Below are positions 12,165-26,191 of a stretch of DNA of 64,000 bases, one piece after another. This DNA comes from Aldrovandia affinis (Eukaryota > Chordata > Actinopteri > Notacanthiformes > Halosauridae): assembly GCA_029706075.1 (NCBI GenBank), contig JAINUG010000011.1, positions 9,739,001 through 9,803,000 of the forward strand, given 5' to 3'. The position numbers and the translations under genes were made by a program. How positions within the stretch are numbered: position 1 is the stretch's first letter; each line of letters starts with the position of its first letter. The notes beneath the pieces were generated by a model. It was not told the DNA's origin and searched no databases. It saw only the letters and a program-made list of their open reading frames with translations.

Positions 12165-13103
12165 AAATCTCCCACAGTACTATATGCTAACCCCTCTGCG
12201 ATGGTTCTTACTAGAAATGTTTGCTCTCCATTGTTCACCATCTCTAGAGGCAACCGCCAAGGCTGCCCTCTCTCACCTCTCTTGTTCGCGCTTTCGTTAG
12301 AGTCAATTCGGCAATCTACTTTAATCACGCCAGTGAGCTTTAATAATACTGATCATAAAATATTACTGTATGCCGATGATTTACTGCTGTTTGTCAATGA
12401 TGTCACGACATCGATACCGCACATATCTACTTATAATTAGTTTGGTGGCATTTCAGGCTACAAAATAAATTGGACAAAATCTGCGTTGATGCCCCTTGTT
12501 TCTGTGAAGAGTACGGGTGCTTTACCCACACATTACCCGATTTTATTTTTATCTGCGTTTACGGTCGGCGATGAAGGCCTATAGGGTCCCCTGGCGAGCA
12601 GAGCTTCCTCGACTTAAATTGCACGCTATCCTGGATAGACAAAGGGGGACAAGGGGTTTGGTTTCAACCCTATGGTGGGATATCTTGGGACACTGTTTGC
12701 AGTAATCGTATACGCATGTCAAGGAATCCTGATCATCAGTTTATTCATTTTAATTTTCTTCATAGGACATACCTGATACCCAGGAAACGTTATATTATGA
12801 AACTAATAAAACTATAGCTAACAGTCTCCTAACTGCGAGCTCTGTTCGCAGGGGCGCATTGGCACTTTTTTTTTTACATATGTATTGGGAATGGCCTAAT
12901 GTGTCCTCCTTCTGGAATCAAGTGGTTTTGACATTATCCAATGTTTTGGGTAAGGAGATTCCATGCACTCCTCAAGTGTTAATTCTGAATGATGACACTG
13001 CATTTAACTTGTCTTTATCCCAGAAATGTATGTGGTTTGCTGGCCTTACAGCAACAAAAAGGATGCTTGCGCAACGGTGGAAGCCGCCACACTCGTTGTC
13101 CTG

Positions 13104-13696
13104 GGGCCTGTCTCACGAAGCAGGATTAGTGGTTTAGCGAGCTAATTTGGGGCATAACCCTGGGTTATCGGTCTCACGACTGTCGCTCACTTTTAACCGG
13201 GTTGTATCGCCATGGTAAGTTATGCTACGAACCTAACTTGCTCCGGAGTAGGTTAAATTCAGGTTAACGGATAAAAGATCTCCGCGGAGCGAATATTGTA
13301 TCTTTGCAAGTTTCTAGAGCCACATGTCACAATTGCCACTCATCGAAGCCATGCGATCACTGTGCAGCAAACTGTATGCATTGCCCTACGTTTCCTAGCC
13401 ACCGGTACATAGCTATATGTATTCCGTTGGTGACGCGGAGAACCCGAGCAAACATACAGTTTATATAGTTATATATATATATAGTTATAAATAATTAATA
13501 CAATTTACTGTTGCATATTAAGTACAATTTTCTCATATGATTCCCGAGTGATTGGTGCAATAGGTCGCACTCACATTCCCATCACCGCAGCCCTGGGTGA
13601 GCCACGGTTTTTTAACCAAGACCGAAAGCCCATGGTTAAAAAAAAAATCCCCAAATTAGCTCGCTAACCCACCAATCCTGCTTTGTGAAACAGTGC
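13104..13696. mobile_element. MITE with long inverted ends inside the L1
   Basis: Left end GGCCTGTCTCACGAAGCAGG, then ATTAGTGG and later TTAGCGAGCTAATTTGGGG. Right end CCCCAAATTAGCTCGCTAA, then CCACCAATCCTGCTTTGTG. It splits the L1 frame between WKPPHSLSW and the downstream 3' piece. Superfamily (Harbinger or Kolobok type) not determined. Confidence 0.75.
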
Positions 13697-14457
13697 TCTT
13701 GATCTCTTCACATTGAATGCGATTGTCTGTGTTACAAACGCCGCCTCTTTTGTGTGCACTCGCTCATAGCTCGATCAGAAAAACCTGGGTTGGCAGAGTG
13801 AGTTGATAACCAGTTTGACAGGTTAGCCGTAATTGCCTTTGTTAGGTTTTGTGTAGCCAGCTAACGCAAAGATACCCTGACTATGTTGAACTTCCTAAGT
13901 GAGAGAGGCCCCTGGTCTCACTGGTTGAATGCTGTTTGGGATATTGTACGGTTGTAGCTATCGGTGGCTCGGTTGCATGGGGCTGGTCGTTGTCGGATGG
14001 AGGTCTGGCGGACGGCGGCCAGTGCCCTGGATGCCCTGGGTTAGGATGGGTGGGGTGGGAGGTGTCGCCACGGGGGGGATTATTTGTATGTATTTGTGTT
14101 GTTTTATGTCTTACCTGAAAAATAAAAATAATTGTTCACAAAAAAAGCTAAAGTACATCTGTATTAGATGTGGATATTGCAGATAGAATATTGAATGGTT
14201 AGAGCAGCATTATTTAATGAAGGGTGCTTAAAGTTCCATCAGTCTGCCTTCCATTAGGCAACATTATTTATTATTTATTATTTATTATTTATTATCACTT
14301 CCCAGCTGCACTGAATAGGGATGGCCAGAATAACTTAAACACCATATTAAAAAGGACTCATATTTTGAAGTAACTAATTCACAATTAAAAATGAGTCTAT
14401 AGTTTCTGCTTTAAGAAGTTTTAAATTAAACACTTTAATATGAGTTTCTAAAGCAAT

Positions 14458-15458
14458 ATGAGAGATCTAACTGATTTTGAAAGACGTCAAATAGTTGCAG
14501 GTGTGTCAGTCACAGAAAGAGCAAAATGATTCAATGTGTCAAGGGGAACAGTGTCAAAAATCATGGTGACATATGGCAAACAAGGAAAAACTGCATCAGG
14601 AAAAAGTAACAGTGGTCACAAGTCAAAGCTCACTGACAGGGATAGATGGATAGTTAAAAACCACAAAATCGTCTCGAAAATTACCACAGAACTGAATCTA
14701 CACCTTCATGACCCAGTCTCAACAATAAATGTAGGTCGCAATGTACTTCACAAAGTACTTTGCAACATTCACAAATGTACTTCACAAAGCTGATATTTAG
14801 GGTAGGGCTGCCATTTGGAAACCCCTTGTAAACAAGGTCAATGTACAACAATGCATAACCTGGTGTAATGATCACAAAACCTGGAATTCTGAAGTAATAT
14901 GGTCTAATGAGTCGTCTTTTACTATTTTTCCTACATATGGATGGGTTTATGAGAAAGCCAAAGGATGCCTTCAACCCACATTGCCTGTTCCCAACTGTTT
15001 AACATGGTGGTGGATCTGTTATTGTATGGGCAGCCATCTTGTGGGAGTCATTGTGTCCGATTATTACTCTTGTATGGTAGAATTACAGCCAAGGAATACA
15101 AAGTCATTTTAGGTGACCAGGTGCACCCTATGATGAAAACATTGTTTCTTCAAGATGTTCCTATATTTCAAGACAATAATGCCCCCATTCACACCGCTAA
15201 ATGGATTAAGAGTGGTCAAACACCAGAATGAAGTCAAACACCTTAAATAGCCTCCCCGATCACCAGATCTAAACATAATTGAACCTTTAATAGACATTCT
15301 GGAACATAGAGTGCAGAGTAGATTTCCACCGCCTTAATCTTTCAAAGAACTGGAGGCTTTCTTTCTTGACGAATAGTCCAATATCCCACTAGAAACAGTT
15401 AAAACTTGTATAACAGTATTCCAAGAAGGATTGAAGCTCTTCTGAAGGCAAAGGTAGC
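14458..15458 (+). pseudogene. Tc1-type transposase remnant A
   Basis: Starts MRDLTDFERRQIVAG and shows a paired HTH region (NVSRGTVSKIM), a DDE-region piece (WSNESSFTIFPTYGW) and the C-terminal PPRSPDLNIIEPLI. At least five in-frame stops and several frameshifts, so it is dead. The motif order is that of Tc1/mariner DDE transposases, about 340 residues long when intact. Confidence 0.8.
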
Positions 15459-16177
15459 CTAACTCCTTATTAGTCAATATATTGTAGTTTGTGTATTGTT
15501 TGGTGTTTCCATTTGTATACTTGTATACACATATATTTGTATTATATATGTTCCCCAGTATTTATAGCTATACCTGATAGTTAATGAAGCAATTCACCAT
15601 AACTACCTTGCTCACCGGTACAATGTCTTTGCCCAATTTGAACCTGCAACCACCTTGCAGTTAAATCCCTCTGTTTTACAGCGCAAGAGGCCTGGGATGA
15701 ATCAGAGCAGTGTGACACAGTAGAGACTGGCATGTGGACACTGAGCTCATTCTGCTATTTCGGGGAAACATCATACTAAGGGAATGTCCATTCTCGTGAT
15801 TCTTACCAACTTCACTTAAAAAAAGATTATGACGTAAATATTAACAGGCACTAGTTCAGACATACCATTGCGTGACACTTTTAGGCACATAACAAAAACT
15901 AAGAATGACTTGATCACTTGTCAGCTTTGCCTTTTATTAAATGGAATAAAGTGGATAGCATGATATAATTTTCATTCGCATGGAACTATTTCACAGTAGC
16001 CTATATGACAATTGCAACATCCAAAATAAAACAATTCAAATAAAGTATGTTTTATTAAATAAATAAATCATGCAACCGTTGCGTAGAATTGACTTGGTTA
16101 TCGCATGGCCGGATAACTATTTAGTTAGGCTGAATTAGGCAGCCCAATTAACACAGTAGTGGTGCGTGTGAGGTATA
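15459..16177. other. intergenic, no gene recognised
   Basis: AT-rich spacer between two Tc1-type elements. Nothing supportable seen. Confidence 0.4.
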
Positions 16178-16730
16178 CACTACCGTTCGAAAGTTTGGGG
16201 TCACCTTCCATCTGGACTATGGCTAATCGGCCACTCCTTCATTCTTCAGCAAGATAACGACCCGAAACACACCTTGAAGTTGTGCAAGAACTATCTGGTG
16301 AAGGAGGAATGTGAACAACAACTCAAACTAAAGACCTGGCCTGCCCAGTGTCCAGACCTCAATCCCATAGAACTTGTATGGGACAAACTGGAAAGGAAGA
16401 GTCAAAGCAAAGCAACCCACAAGTTTCTCTGGGAATTGCTGCAGGACAGCTGGGAAAACATGTCGGGTGATTTCCTGCTAAAACTTATTAACCGAATGGC
16501 CACTGTTTGTGAGGCTATTCTCACACCAAAGGGTGACTATTTTGAGGAATCCAAGATTCAATTTTCAATATAATTTTCTTGAACATTTCTTTGATGTTCA
16601 TTTTGTTCATTGTTACATGTGTTTTTTGTCATTTTAAAGTATTTACAGAAATGTATACGGTGTAAAGCATTGTCAATTATGAGATAAAAATAGTTTCCAG
16701 CAGGTGACCCCAAACTTTTGAACGGTAGTG
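16178..16730 (+). mobile_element. internally deleted Tc1-type element B
   Basis: Inverted ends CACTACCGTTCGAAAGTTTG and CAAACTTTTGAACGGTAGTG, both next to TA. Inside is only the C-terminal third of a transposase on the + strand (about 16,240-16,570), with [13 protein letters not shown] and CPDLNPIELVWDKLE motifs. The N-terminal DNA-binding part is missing, so it is non-autonomous. Confidence 0.88.
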
Positions 16731-16736
16731 TATATA

Positions 16737-18350
<1,614 letters not shown>

Positions 18351-18355
18351 TATGT

Positions 18356-18500
18356 ATATACCACTTAGCAGACACTTTTATCCAAAGCGACTTACAGTAG
18401 TGAATGCATACATTTTTCAGCATATTTGGTCCTAGTGGGAATTGAACTCACAATCTAAGCATTACCAACGCCATGCTCTACCTACTGTGCCACACAGAGC
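18356..18500 (-). mobile_element. short tRNA-SINE with LINE-type tail
   Basis: Minus strand: box A TAGGTAGAGCATGG and box B GTTCAATTCCC, joined to a tail with CTGTAAGTCGCTTTGGAT, the 3' sequence that fish SINEs share with L2/CR1 LINEs. Not a functional tRNA gene: no acceptor-stem pairing was found. Confidence 0.75.
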
Positions 18501-19029
18501 CACAAAGAACCACAAAGAGGTGCCTTTGTCACAAATAAAAAAACTGCTAAACCCTGTATAAATGTCATTTTGCATGTAAAAGCAACCACACGGGAGGGTA
18601 GCTTACTAAAAAGTGCTCTCATTTAATTGAGCAGGTCAGATGTTAAATCTTAAAATTGATAAAAAAGCAAGATTTAGGATACAAGATTTATGAGGACATA
18701 AAAACCTAATTGAAAAATAAGAAAGGTACACTTTCACCGTGTGACTGTCAGCTCACACTGTAAACAAAGAGGGAAAACGCCAGAGTTGCAGTCATTTGCT
18801 ACTAGTTTGTATAATTTGTATAGCTAGTTTGTATAACTTCAGTGACAATGTTGAGAAAGTTTCAAATTTCGCACATAAATATATCCTGTGAGGTCCTAAA
18901 GGGTGCTAAACGTGACAATTAGAGTAAATATGTGATTTTAATTGGCATGCCAGAAAGTGCATTTTTGAGGAAAGTGTCTGTGCAAGCTTAACTTGTAGAC
19001 CGCAGTGTGAAAAGCAGCGGCGGTCAACA
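18501..19029. other. no gene recognised
   Basis: AT-rich DNA with no motif that I can classify. Confidence 0.4.
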
Positions 19030-19140
19030 TCACGTGTTTCGGAAGAAACTAAACTCTTCTGAATTGACGGTGGGGTGGCAGCAACGCGTGTATGATCCTA
19101 TTGGGCATTCCAAATTAGGAGAAAAGGGGAAAAATGATTT
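19030..19140 (+). repeat. SINE tail fragment
   Basis: CTATTGGGCATTCCAAATTAGG followed by AGAAAAGGGGAAAAAT resembles the 3' tail of the SINE at 9.1 kb. The tRNA head is missing. Confidence 0.45.
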
Positions 19141-19411
19141 AAAAAGAAAGAAAAAAAGTAGGGATAACAGATGTTGAAATTCAAAGATCTGACAGAAAAC
19201 AGTATGGGGCGATATTAGTGCCAATTGAATAATTCTATGCACAAATTCAGATTCAAGAAATATTCAAATTAATTAGATTTCACTCGAAAATGCATTTCAA
19301 GATGACTTTTATTTCAAGTTAATTGGCAGATATATTCAACTTCAAAAAAGCGTTCAAATTCAGTTCACCAAAAAATTTAGAAAAAAATAAGAGGAAGATT
19401 ATGGGAGAATG

Positions 19412-21527
19412 GGGTGATTTGTGCCAGGGGGGAAGTTGTGCCACCCCTTGTTTCTAGAAAACCATATAAAAAATTGGTCATGTGACCACACATTTTCGAA
19501 GAGTCATCCATTTTACTCACCCTGCGATGAAGAGAGGCACATGGAATGTGGTAAGCACATTTAAGTTCAAAAAACTTTTTTGCCATTCAAAGTGAATTTT
19601 TTATGTTCAAGGTTTCATGATTCTTGTGTTTGAACAATTACAGACAAGTTTGAAAAAATCTCACATGTGTTAGTGCTTTAGGAAGCTACAATATACATTT
19701 TTACATTTTAAGCATTTAGCAGACGCTCTTATCCAGAGTGACTTACAAGATGTGCATTAATACATGGTAGGAACAATCATAGTTAGCGCACGAGATCAGT
19801 GCAGTAATACAGCAATAGACATCATAGCAGACATCTGCGTACCATACCTGTAACACTGGGAAGGAAAAGGTTAGTGTAATTTTTTATTTTTTTGGAGTAT
19901 AGTGTTGTATGGTGTAGAACAACTAAACAGGGGTGACGACAAATTAGCTAGATGGACAGAGTTCAGTGGTAGTGGAGTCTGAAGAGGTGGGTTTTGAGTC
20001 TCTTGCGGAAGATTGCAAGTGATTCCGCGGTCCTGACCGATTGCGGAAGGTCGTTCCACCAGCGAGGGATCAGGACAGAGAAGAGGCGAGACCGCGAGGA
20101 GCGGCTGCCAGGCGTCCGGAGGGATGGGGCAGTCAGTTTACCAGAGGAGGCAGAGTGGAGGGGTCTGGGAGGGGTGTAGGGAGTGATGAGTGACTGGAGG
20201 TATGGGGGAGCAGTACCTCTGGCCGCTTGAAAAGCAAGCACCAGTGACTTGAATCTGATGCGTGCTGCGATGGGGAGCCAGTGCAAAGAGGAGAGTAGAG
20301 GGGTGACGTGGGTGAACTTCGGCTGGTTGAAAACCAGACGAGCGGCAGCGTTCTGGACTAGTAGCAAGGAGTTGCAGTAGTCCGGACGTGAGATCACCAG
20401 GGCCTGGACCAGGAGTTGAGTGGCCTCTTGGGTGAGGAAAGGTTGGATCCTCCGGATGTTGTGGAGGGAGAATTGGCAGGTCCGAGTGATCGCTGCAATA
20501 TGGCTCGAGAAGCACAGGTGGTTGTCCAGGGTCACTCCAAGACTCCTGGCAGACTGGGACGGAGACACTATGGAGCCTTCCACGGTGATTGACGCATCAA
20601 TCATCGGGGAGCCCTTCGCTGGGAGGAAGAGCAGCTCTGTCTTCCCCAGGTTCAGCTTCAGGTGGTGGGTGGACATCCATGCGGAGATGTCAGCCAGGCA
20701 TGGAGAGATCCGTGCCGGGACCTGGGTATCAGATGGAGAGAAGGAGAGAAAGAGTTGTGTCATCGGCATAACAGTGATAGGAAAAACCATGAGCAGAAAT
20801 AACAGAGCCAAGTGACTTGGTGTACAGAGAGAATAGGACAGGGCCTAGCACCGAGACCTGCGGGACTCTGGTAGAGAGGGTGTGGGGAGAGGAGAGGGAT
20901 CCTCTCCAGGCTACCTGGTAGGACCGGGCAGCCAGGTAGGACTCGAACCATGTCAACGCAGATACAGAGATTCCCATCTCGACGAGAGATGAGAGCAGGA
21001 TCTGGTGGTCCACGGTGTCAAATGCCGATGTCTGAGTCAGGGAGGGCTGAGTGGTGCTAGGCACTAAGTGGCAAGTGCCACCTGACAACAATACAGACTA
21101 ATTAACAACTCACAGGTTCCTCCCACTACTCAAGGAACGCTCAACTACAGACACGGGCTGATACAATAAGACCGATTGAAAACAGCTAAGTAGCAATCAA
21201 CTTTGAAATAAAACTTCTAAGCAGCGATAGAAACTAATAACCACTGGAACATCAGCAACACAATACTAATTAAGATAACCAGGTAGCGTTAACTGCTACT
21301 TGCAACCAGTGAAGCAGGAAGCGAATGCAGAAGCTAAACACGAAATCTAATGCCGGATAACTTACACTTTCTAATACGCGACGAGACGATTCCAACTGAT
21401 TCCAACCGAGATACAATGCACATATGAGGCTATAGTGTTAGCATTAGCTCTAAACTGCTGGATGATACAAGTTTGTTAAAAATTCGGGGGTGGGGTCATT
21501 TGTGCCAGTGGCACAACTCGCCCCCAC
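19412..21527. repeat. duplicated TTTGTGCCAG motif flanking an L2 insertion
   Basis: GGGGTGATTTGTGCCAG at 19,412 and GGGGTCATTTGTGCCAG near 21,490 are similar, each followed by GTTGTGCCAC or GGCACAACTCG. They may belong to the 5' part of the pogo-like element whose coding region starts at 21,629, with an L2 LINE inserted between them. Inferred, not proven. Confidence 0.35.
19690..21068 (-). mobile_element. L2/CR1-type LINE, 5'-truncated, copy 1
   Basis: Minus strand. 20,729-21,068 encodes RT with AFDTVDHQILLSSL and the catalytic YADDT; after a frameshift 19,963-20,811 encodes the rest (LGVTLDNHLCFSSHIAAI, RPDYCNSLL, LHWLPIAARIRFK, RWWNDLPQSVRTAESLA, FRKRLKTHLF). The 3' UTR to 19,690 has the tail AGAGCGTCTGCTAAATGC shared by fish LINEs and SINEs. 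The endonuclease is missing through 5' truncation. Confidence 0.9.
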
Positions 21528-21628
21528 TTATGATTATTATTAAAGTATTATTTTACTGTAATTCTACATTGCATTATTACATTTTATCACTGAAATGATG
21601 TGACATTTTGAATTTTAGACCAAAAACC

Positions 21629-22381
21629 ATGGTTCGCATTTATAAACGGAAGACAGACAGGGCTTCAACTCCTCTTGTGTATTTGAACAGAGCAGTGGGA
21701 GAGGTACAGAATGGGAAGTCCATATGTCAGGTGGCAAGGGACATGAAGATCTGCAGGATGACTTTAAAGCGATGCATGGAGAATAAAAAAATAGGAGAGA
21801 ACAAGAACAGGGTATAAGAGAACAGGACATGCCAATCAAGTCTTCGATGAAAAAATGGAGACTTGCAGACCATATAAAAAATCGAGCTGCAATGTTTCAC
21901 GGTATAAGTGCCATGAAATGTTGTGAACTGGCATTTGAGTTAACACGAAGATATGACATTGATGTCCCTGCAAGCTGGATCAGAGAGGAAAAAGCAGGTT
22001 AGGCTAAGTGTGCATTTATAAAAAATAGGGAGTAGCCTATTAATAATTATTTTCCCAGGAAATGCCCACCATCACCTTGCGGATAGCATATAGAGAAGCG
22101 TGCACAAAATTGGGCACTTATTTAGAGCTTATAGCTTTAACTTGTTATGTAAATCTCAATGTAAACTGCAATGATTCAATAAAGGATAAATAAAAAGATG
22201 ACCATATCTATATGCTAATCAACTTTTAACCTTTTCTAGGAGCTGATTGGTTCACAGGTTTTAGGGTACGCCACCATCTGTCATGCCGCACTCCTGAAGC
22301 AACCTCTCTCGGAAGAGCCACTGCCTTTATTAAGCACAATGTGGGGGAGTTCTTTGATAACCTCTCTTCAGTGAAGGACAG
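21629..22381 (+). pseudogene. pogo/jerky-like transposase gene with introns (partial)
   Basis: ATG at 21,629 opens MVRIYKRKTDRASTPLVYLN, then a psq-type HTH (GKSICQVARDMKICRMTLKR). The frame breaks near 21,810. Later codons (ADHIKNRAAMFHGISAMKCC, PASWIREEKAG) run to a donor GCAG|GTTAGG at 21,998. Acceptor CTTTTCTAG precedes a second exon, 22,240-22,381 ([37 protein letters not shown]), a CENP-B/pogo-type HTH, ending at donor CAG|GTAACA. Splice phases agree. The DDE catalytic domain was not found; a SINE follows. Either a decayed transposon or a truncated copy of a domesticated gene. Confidence 0.65.
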
Positions 22382-22499
22382 GTAACATTATGATTGATAG
22401 ACTAGGCCTATCACATTAACTGACTAAATCTGCAACCTCAAACTGCTTTAAGCTTCTCTGATTAACAGCGCTCATTTTGAATCTCATTTCAGGTATGCC

Positions 22500-22820
22500 A
22501 ATTAGACCCGCTATTTAAGTCAATCCCCCCCTAGTAATGTGAGTTCGCTGCTGTAGTCCTGCAACCGGTAGCGACACGCGACCTGACGCCTCTTCCGAGA
22601 CGGCACTCGCCCAAGCATCAACCGTAACCCGGTATACTGCAGGGCCACTCTTATGCGCAGTGAATCTCATGTCGGCTTCCCTCCCCCCTCCCTGGGACGG
22701 ACAGCCAATTGCCGCCCCTGGTGGCGCTCCCGGTCAGAGCCGACTCTGGCGAGACGGGGAATTGAACCCCGGTCTCCGTGGCCAGCATCAGACGTTGTAA
22801 CCACTGGGCCATGCGGGAGG
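22500..22820 (-). mobile_element. tRNA-derived SINE, second copy
   Basis: Same family as 9,113-9,480: box A-like TGGCCCAGTGGTTACAACG, box B GGGGTTCAATTCCCC, then CCCAGGGAGGGGGG. The tail is cut short near GGTCTAATTGGCA. Confidence 0.8.
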
Positions 22821-23587
22821 CCCCAGTGAAATTAATTTTAATATTTCTTGAATCTGAATGTTTTCAAATGCATTTCAAATGGATATTTAAAAAGTGATGT
22901 AATAATCACTCAATTAAATTACAAACATTACTAAAACATTCATCATTCATCAAAACATTCATCATTCACAACCTTACTGCAACATTGTAAAAAATCTGCA
23001 ATAATGTTTTGTGTTATCTGGCTTATTCTTCATGTTTTGGTAGTGAGTGCAAAACATTTCATACAAAAGACCAATTCTAAATAGCTAGAGACAGCCAGCC
23101 AGGAAACAGTTATTTGTGCAAGAGATGCAGTTTCTCACCATATAAGATCTGCTGACAAGATGCCACAGAATCTCATTGTAGTGCTCATCTGTAAAATTGA
23201 GAGTTCTTTCAAGACCAAGGACCAGCCGAGGGCTTAGAGGCCACAATTGAGTGAGATTGTCAATACTGTATGTACTGTATCTGGTAAACAAGCTTATTTT
23301 TTGCATGCATGTCCTCCAAATGCCATACTGGCATGAGGAATTATCAATATAGATTCCGTTCTTCTGATTTTAGAACTCAGAGTTCCTGGTGAAAAGTGTC
23401 AGGAGACAGTACTGATTAAAATGCAGTAGGCTACACTGTGGGTATACTTGCGCTGATTGTATACTCCAGGTACAGTAATTGCTTGGTTACCTGCAATTCC
23501 TCAGGAGAATGCAGCCAGGTGTAAGCTCTCCATCCAAATCCTTTTGCATCATTAAGCCCCTTGGGTATGAGTCTATTTTAATAGAGT
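22821..23587. other. no gene recognised
   Basis: AT-rich, with no supportable gene or RNA. Confidence 0.4.
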
Positions 23588-23609
23588 CACACACACACAC
23601 ACACACACA
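23588..23609. repeat. (AC)n microsatellite
   Basis: Eleven uninterrupted AC units. Confidence 0.9.
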
Positions 23610-23951
23610 TAAGGCCTCTACATGCTTCTGTGTAACTTGTGTGACATCTTTGTGGTTCGCGCAATGCAACATGTTGCAAGCACTCGGCAATTTATACTTC
23701 TGCGCAACCTATGCAACATGGTGTCCTTACACTTCTGTACACTAGTAGACGTATTGAACATCGGTAAAGTTTTCATGAAAGCAGGGAAACGCCTGTACCT
23801 TCGAACTTCTTCAGCCAATCTTTCCTGAAGCTGGTTCATTTTATACCATGTCGAACAAATTATGCTAGCTATCTATATTGTTAGCTACTGTTAGCAGGCT
23901 TTATTTAGTTGATATTGATAGTTTTGCTTAGCTAACGTTAACCTAGACATA

Positions 23952-24037
23952 TACAGGTATGGTATGCAGCTGCCAACAACGATGTCTATCCCTGTATTAC
24001 TGCACTGATCTCTTGCACGAACTATGATTGTTCTTAC
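23952..24037 (+). repeat. L2 LINE 3' UTR, left half (RTE target)
   Basis: Matches the reverse complement of the L2 copy at about 19,770-19,860: CTGTATTACTGCACTGATCT, GCACGAACTATGATTGTTCT. Continues at 27,234 after the RTE insertion. Confidence 0.8.
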
Positions 24038-24041
24038 TTAC

Positions 24042-25571
24042 TTACTTACGCCTGTTACCCCGCCTGGGGCATAGGCCGTCAACAAGAGTCCTCCAAGCAT
24101 CCTGGTCCTGGGCCAACTTCTCCAGCTGTCCCCAAGAGTGGCCCATCCTCTTGACATCTGCCTCCAAGTCTCGACGCCAAGTATTTTGTGGTCTACCTCT
24201 ATTTCTCTTCCCTTGGGGGTTCCATTTGAGGGATTGTCTTGTGATGTTTAAGGCTGGTTTACAGAGAGTATGACCGATGGCGTCCATATAACACCGTTGG
24301 AGAATCTCTTCCTCTGCTGGCTGCTGTTTTGTTTGTTCCCATAGGGCTTTGTTGCTGATGGTGTTAGGCCAGCGAACCTGGAGGATTCGTCTCAGGCAGG
24401 TGTTAATGAAGGTTTGAATTTTCTTCATAGTGGTGGCAGTGGTCCTCCATGTCTCGGCGCCATATAATAAGACTGACTTCACGTTGGTGTTAAAGATTCT
24501 GATCTTGGTTGTGATGGAAAGGTCTCTTGAGTTCCAAATGGTTTTTAGTTGGATAAATGCTGCTGGCTTTGCCTGGCTTTGACATCGGCGTCTGTTCCTC
24601 CTTGCTTGTTAACCATGCTGCCCAAGTAGGTGAAGTCGTCTACCTCCTCCAGTACTTCCCCTTCCAGCATGATGGGTGGTGTGTTCTCAGCATTGACCTT
24701 CATGACCTTGCTCTTCCCTCTGTGGATGTTTAGCCCCAGACGGACTGAGTTGTTTGCAATGGTGATGGTCTTTTCCTGCATCTGCTGCTGGGTGTGCGAG
24801 AGAAGGGCCAGGTCGTCGGCAAAGTCAAGGTCTTCTAGTTGGGTCCATGGCATCCATTGTATGCCATTTCGCTTCTCAGTTCACGACTAGGTGTGAATTC
24901 CACTCCAGTGACTGCTCCAGGATTATGCGCAGAGTTGCAATCTGGTCTGTGCAAGATCTGCCCTTGCGGAAGCCAGCCTGCTGATCTCGTAGCTGTGGGT
25001 CCACAACGTCCTTCATCCTGTCCAGTATGATCCTATTGAATACTTTTCCTGGGATGGATAGTAGTGTAATCCCTCTGTAGTTTGCACATAGGCTCAGATC
25101 ACCCTTCTTTGGTAACTTGATGAGGCAACCCTCCTTCCATTCAGATGGGATGTGTTCTCCTTCCCATATCTTCTTGAAGAGAGGATGTAGTAGCTCTACT
25201 GTGGTCTCAATGTCGGCCTTCAACGCCTCTGCTGGAATACCGTCGGGTCCTGCAGCCTTGCCATTTCTTAGCTTCTTAATGGCTTTTCGGATCTCTTCCT
25301 TTGTTGGTACGCTGCAGTCTATTGGCAGATCACAGTCAGCTTGTTGAATATCTGGTGGGTCCTGTGGTGCTGGTCTGGTTAGTAATTCCTCAAAATATTC
25401 CATCCATCTTCTCTTTTGCCCTTCCTCTCCAATGATTAGCTTTCCTTCTTTGTCTTTTACTGGTCTTTCTGGTTTACTGAACTTCCCAGACAGCTTCTTG
25501 GTAGTGGCATACAGATCTTTCGTGTTTCCATATCTAACTGCTTCTTCAGATTCTGCCGCAAGGGTCTCCAC
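24042..25571 (-). pseudogene. RTE reverse transcriptase and C-terminal domain
   Basis: RT motifs in order: LRNGKAAGPDGIPAEALKA, LPKKGDLSLCANYRGITLLS, QAGFRKGRSCTDQIATLR, then after a break LDFADDLALLSHTQQQM with the catalytic F-A-D-D, and DFTYLGSMVN. The C-terminal part reads YGAETWRTTATTMKKIQTF and NRGRPQNTWRRDLEADVK. At least two frame breaks, between 24,482 and 24,545 and between 24,853 and 24,876. Confidence 0.88.
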
Positions 25572-26191
25572 ATAGATCCTCTTGTCTGCTTTGATGCTTT
25601 TCTTAGCACTCTTTGTTCATTTGCATCTGCATGCTGTTTTTGTGCTTTGGACTTCTCTGATCTTGTGTGGCTGTTGTTCATTTCTTGCTTTGCCTTCTTC
25701 TGTTTTCTCTCCTCTATCTTCCGGCAACCAGTGACTCCACTGATATCCATTCCTTGTGGTTTTGTTTTCTTTTTCAGTAACCCAGTACTTCCAGTAATCA
25801 GATTAAAGTTACTTATCCAAGTTGTCTTTACTGCTTCCTTCACATAGGCAGAATGCAGTATTTTTGTCACTTCCACACTTGTTTTTCCTCCTCTTCCATC
25901 AGCTCTTGTAGGACTTGGAACCTGTTCCTGAGTGTGATTTTGTATTCCTCTTGCTTTGTTGGATCTCTCAAAAAAAGTGCTGTATTGAATTTGTCTCGCC
26001 TGTTCTTCTCTCCTTTTTGTCCAGTTTTTCTTTATTTATTTTTTTAAAATGCTTTTCAATAAATTGAGTATTGGCAAAACCAGAAGATGATGGTCTGAAG
26101 CGATATCAGCTCCTTTTAAAAAGCTCAGTAACTAGATTACTTTTTAAAGTAAGTAAGATCTTGGTTCAAAGGGATCTCAGTAATCAGTAAC

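Larger units (their letters stand above)
10786..14140 (+). mobile_element. L1-type LINE remnant, split by two insertions
   Basis: Three pieces of one L1-like pol on the + strand. 10,786-10,991 gives an RT fragment (VLSLDAEKVFDRLEW, a motif-A context). 12,165-13,100 resumes with RQGCPLSPLLFALSLES and the catalytic YADDLLLF, then a C-terminal part ending WKPPHSLSW. 13,697-14,140 holds the 3' end with an A-rich tail. Frameshifts and stops are frequent. The gaps hold repeat B (10,992-12,164) and a MITE (13,104-13,696). Confidence 0.8.
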
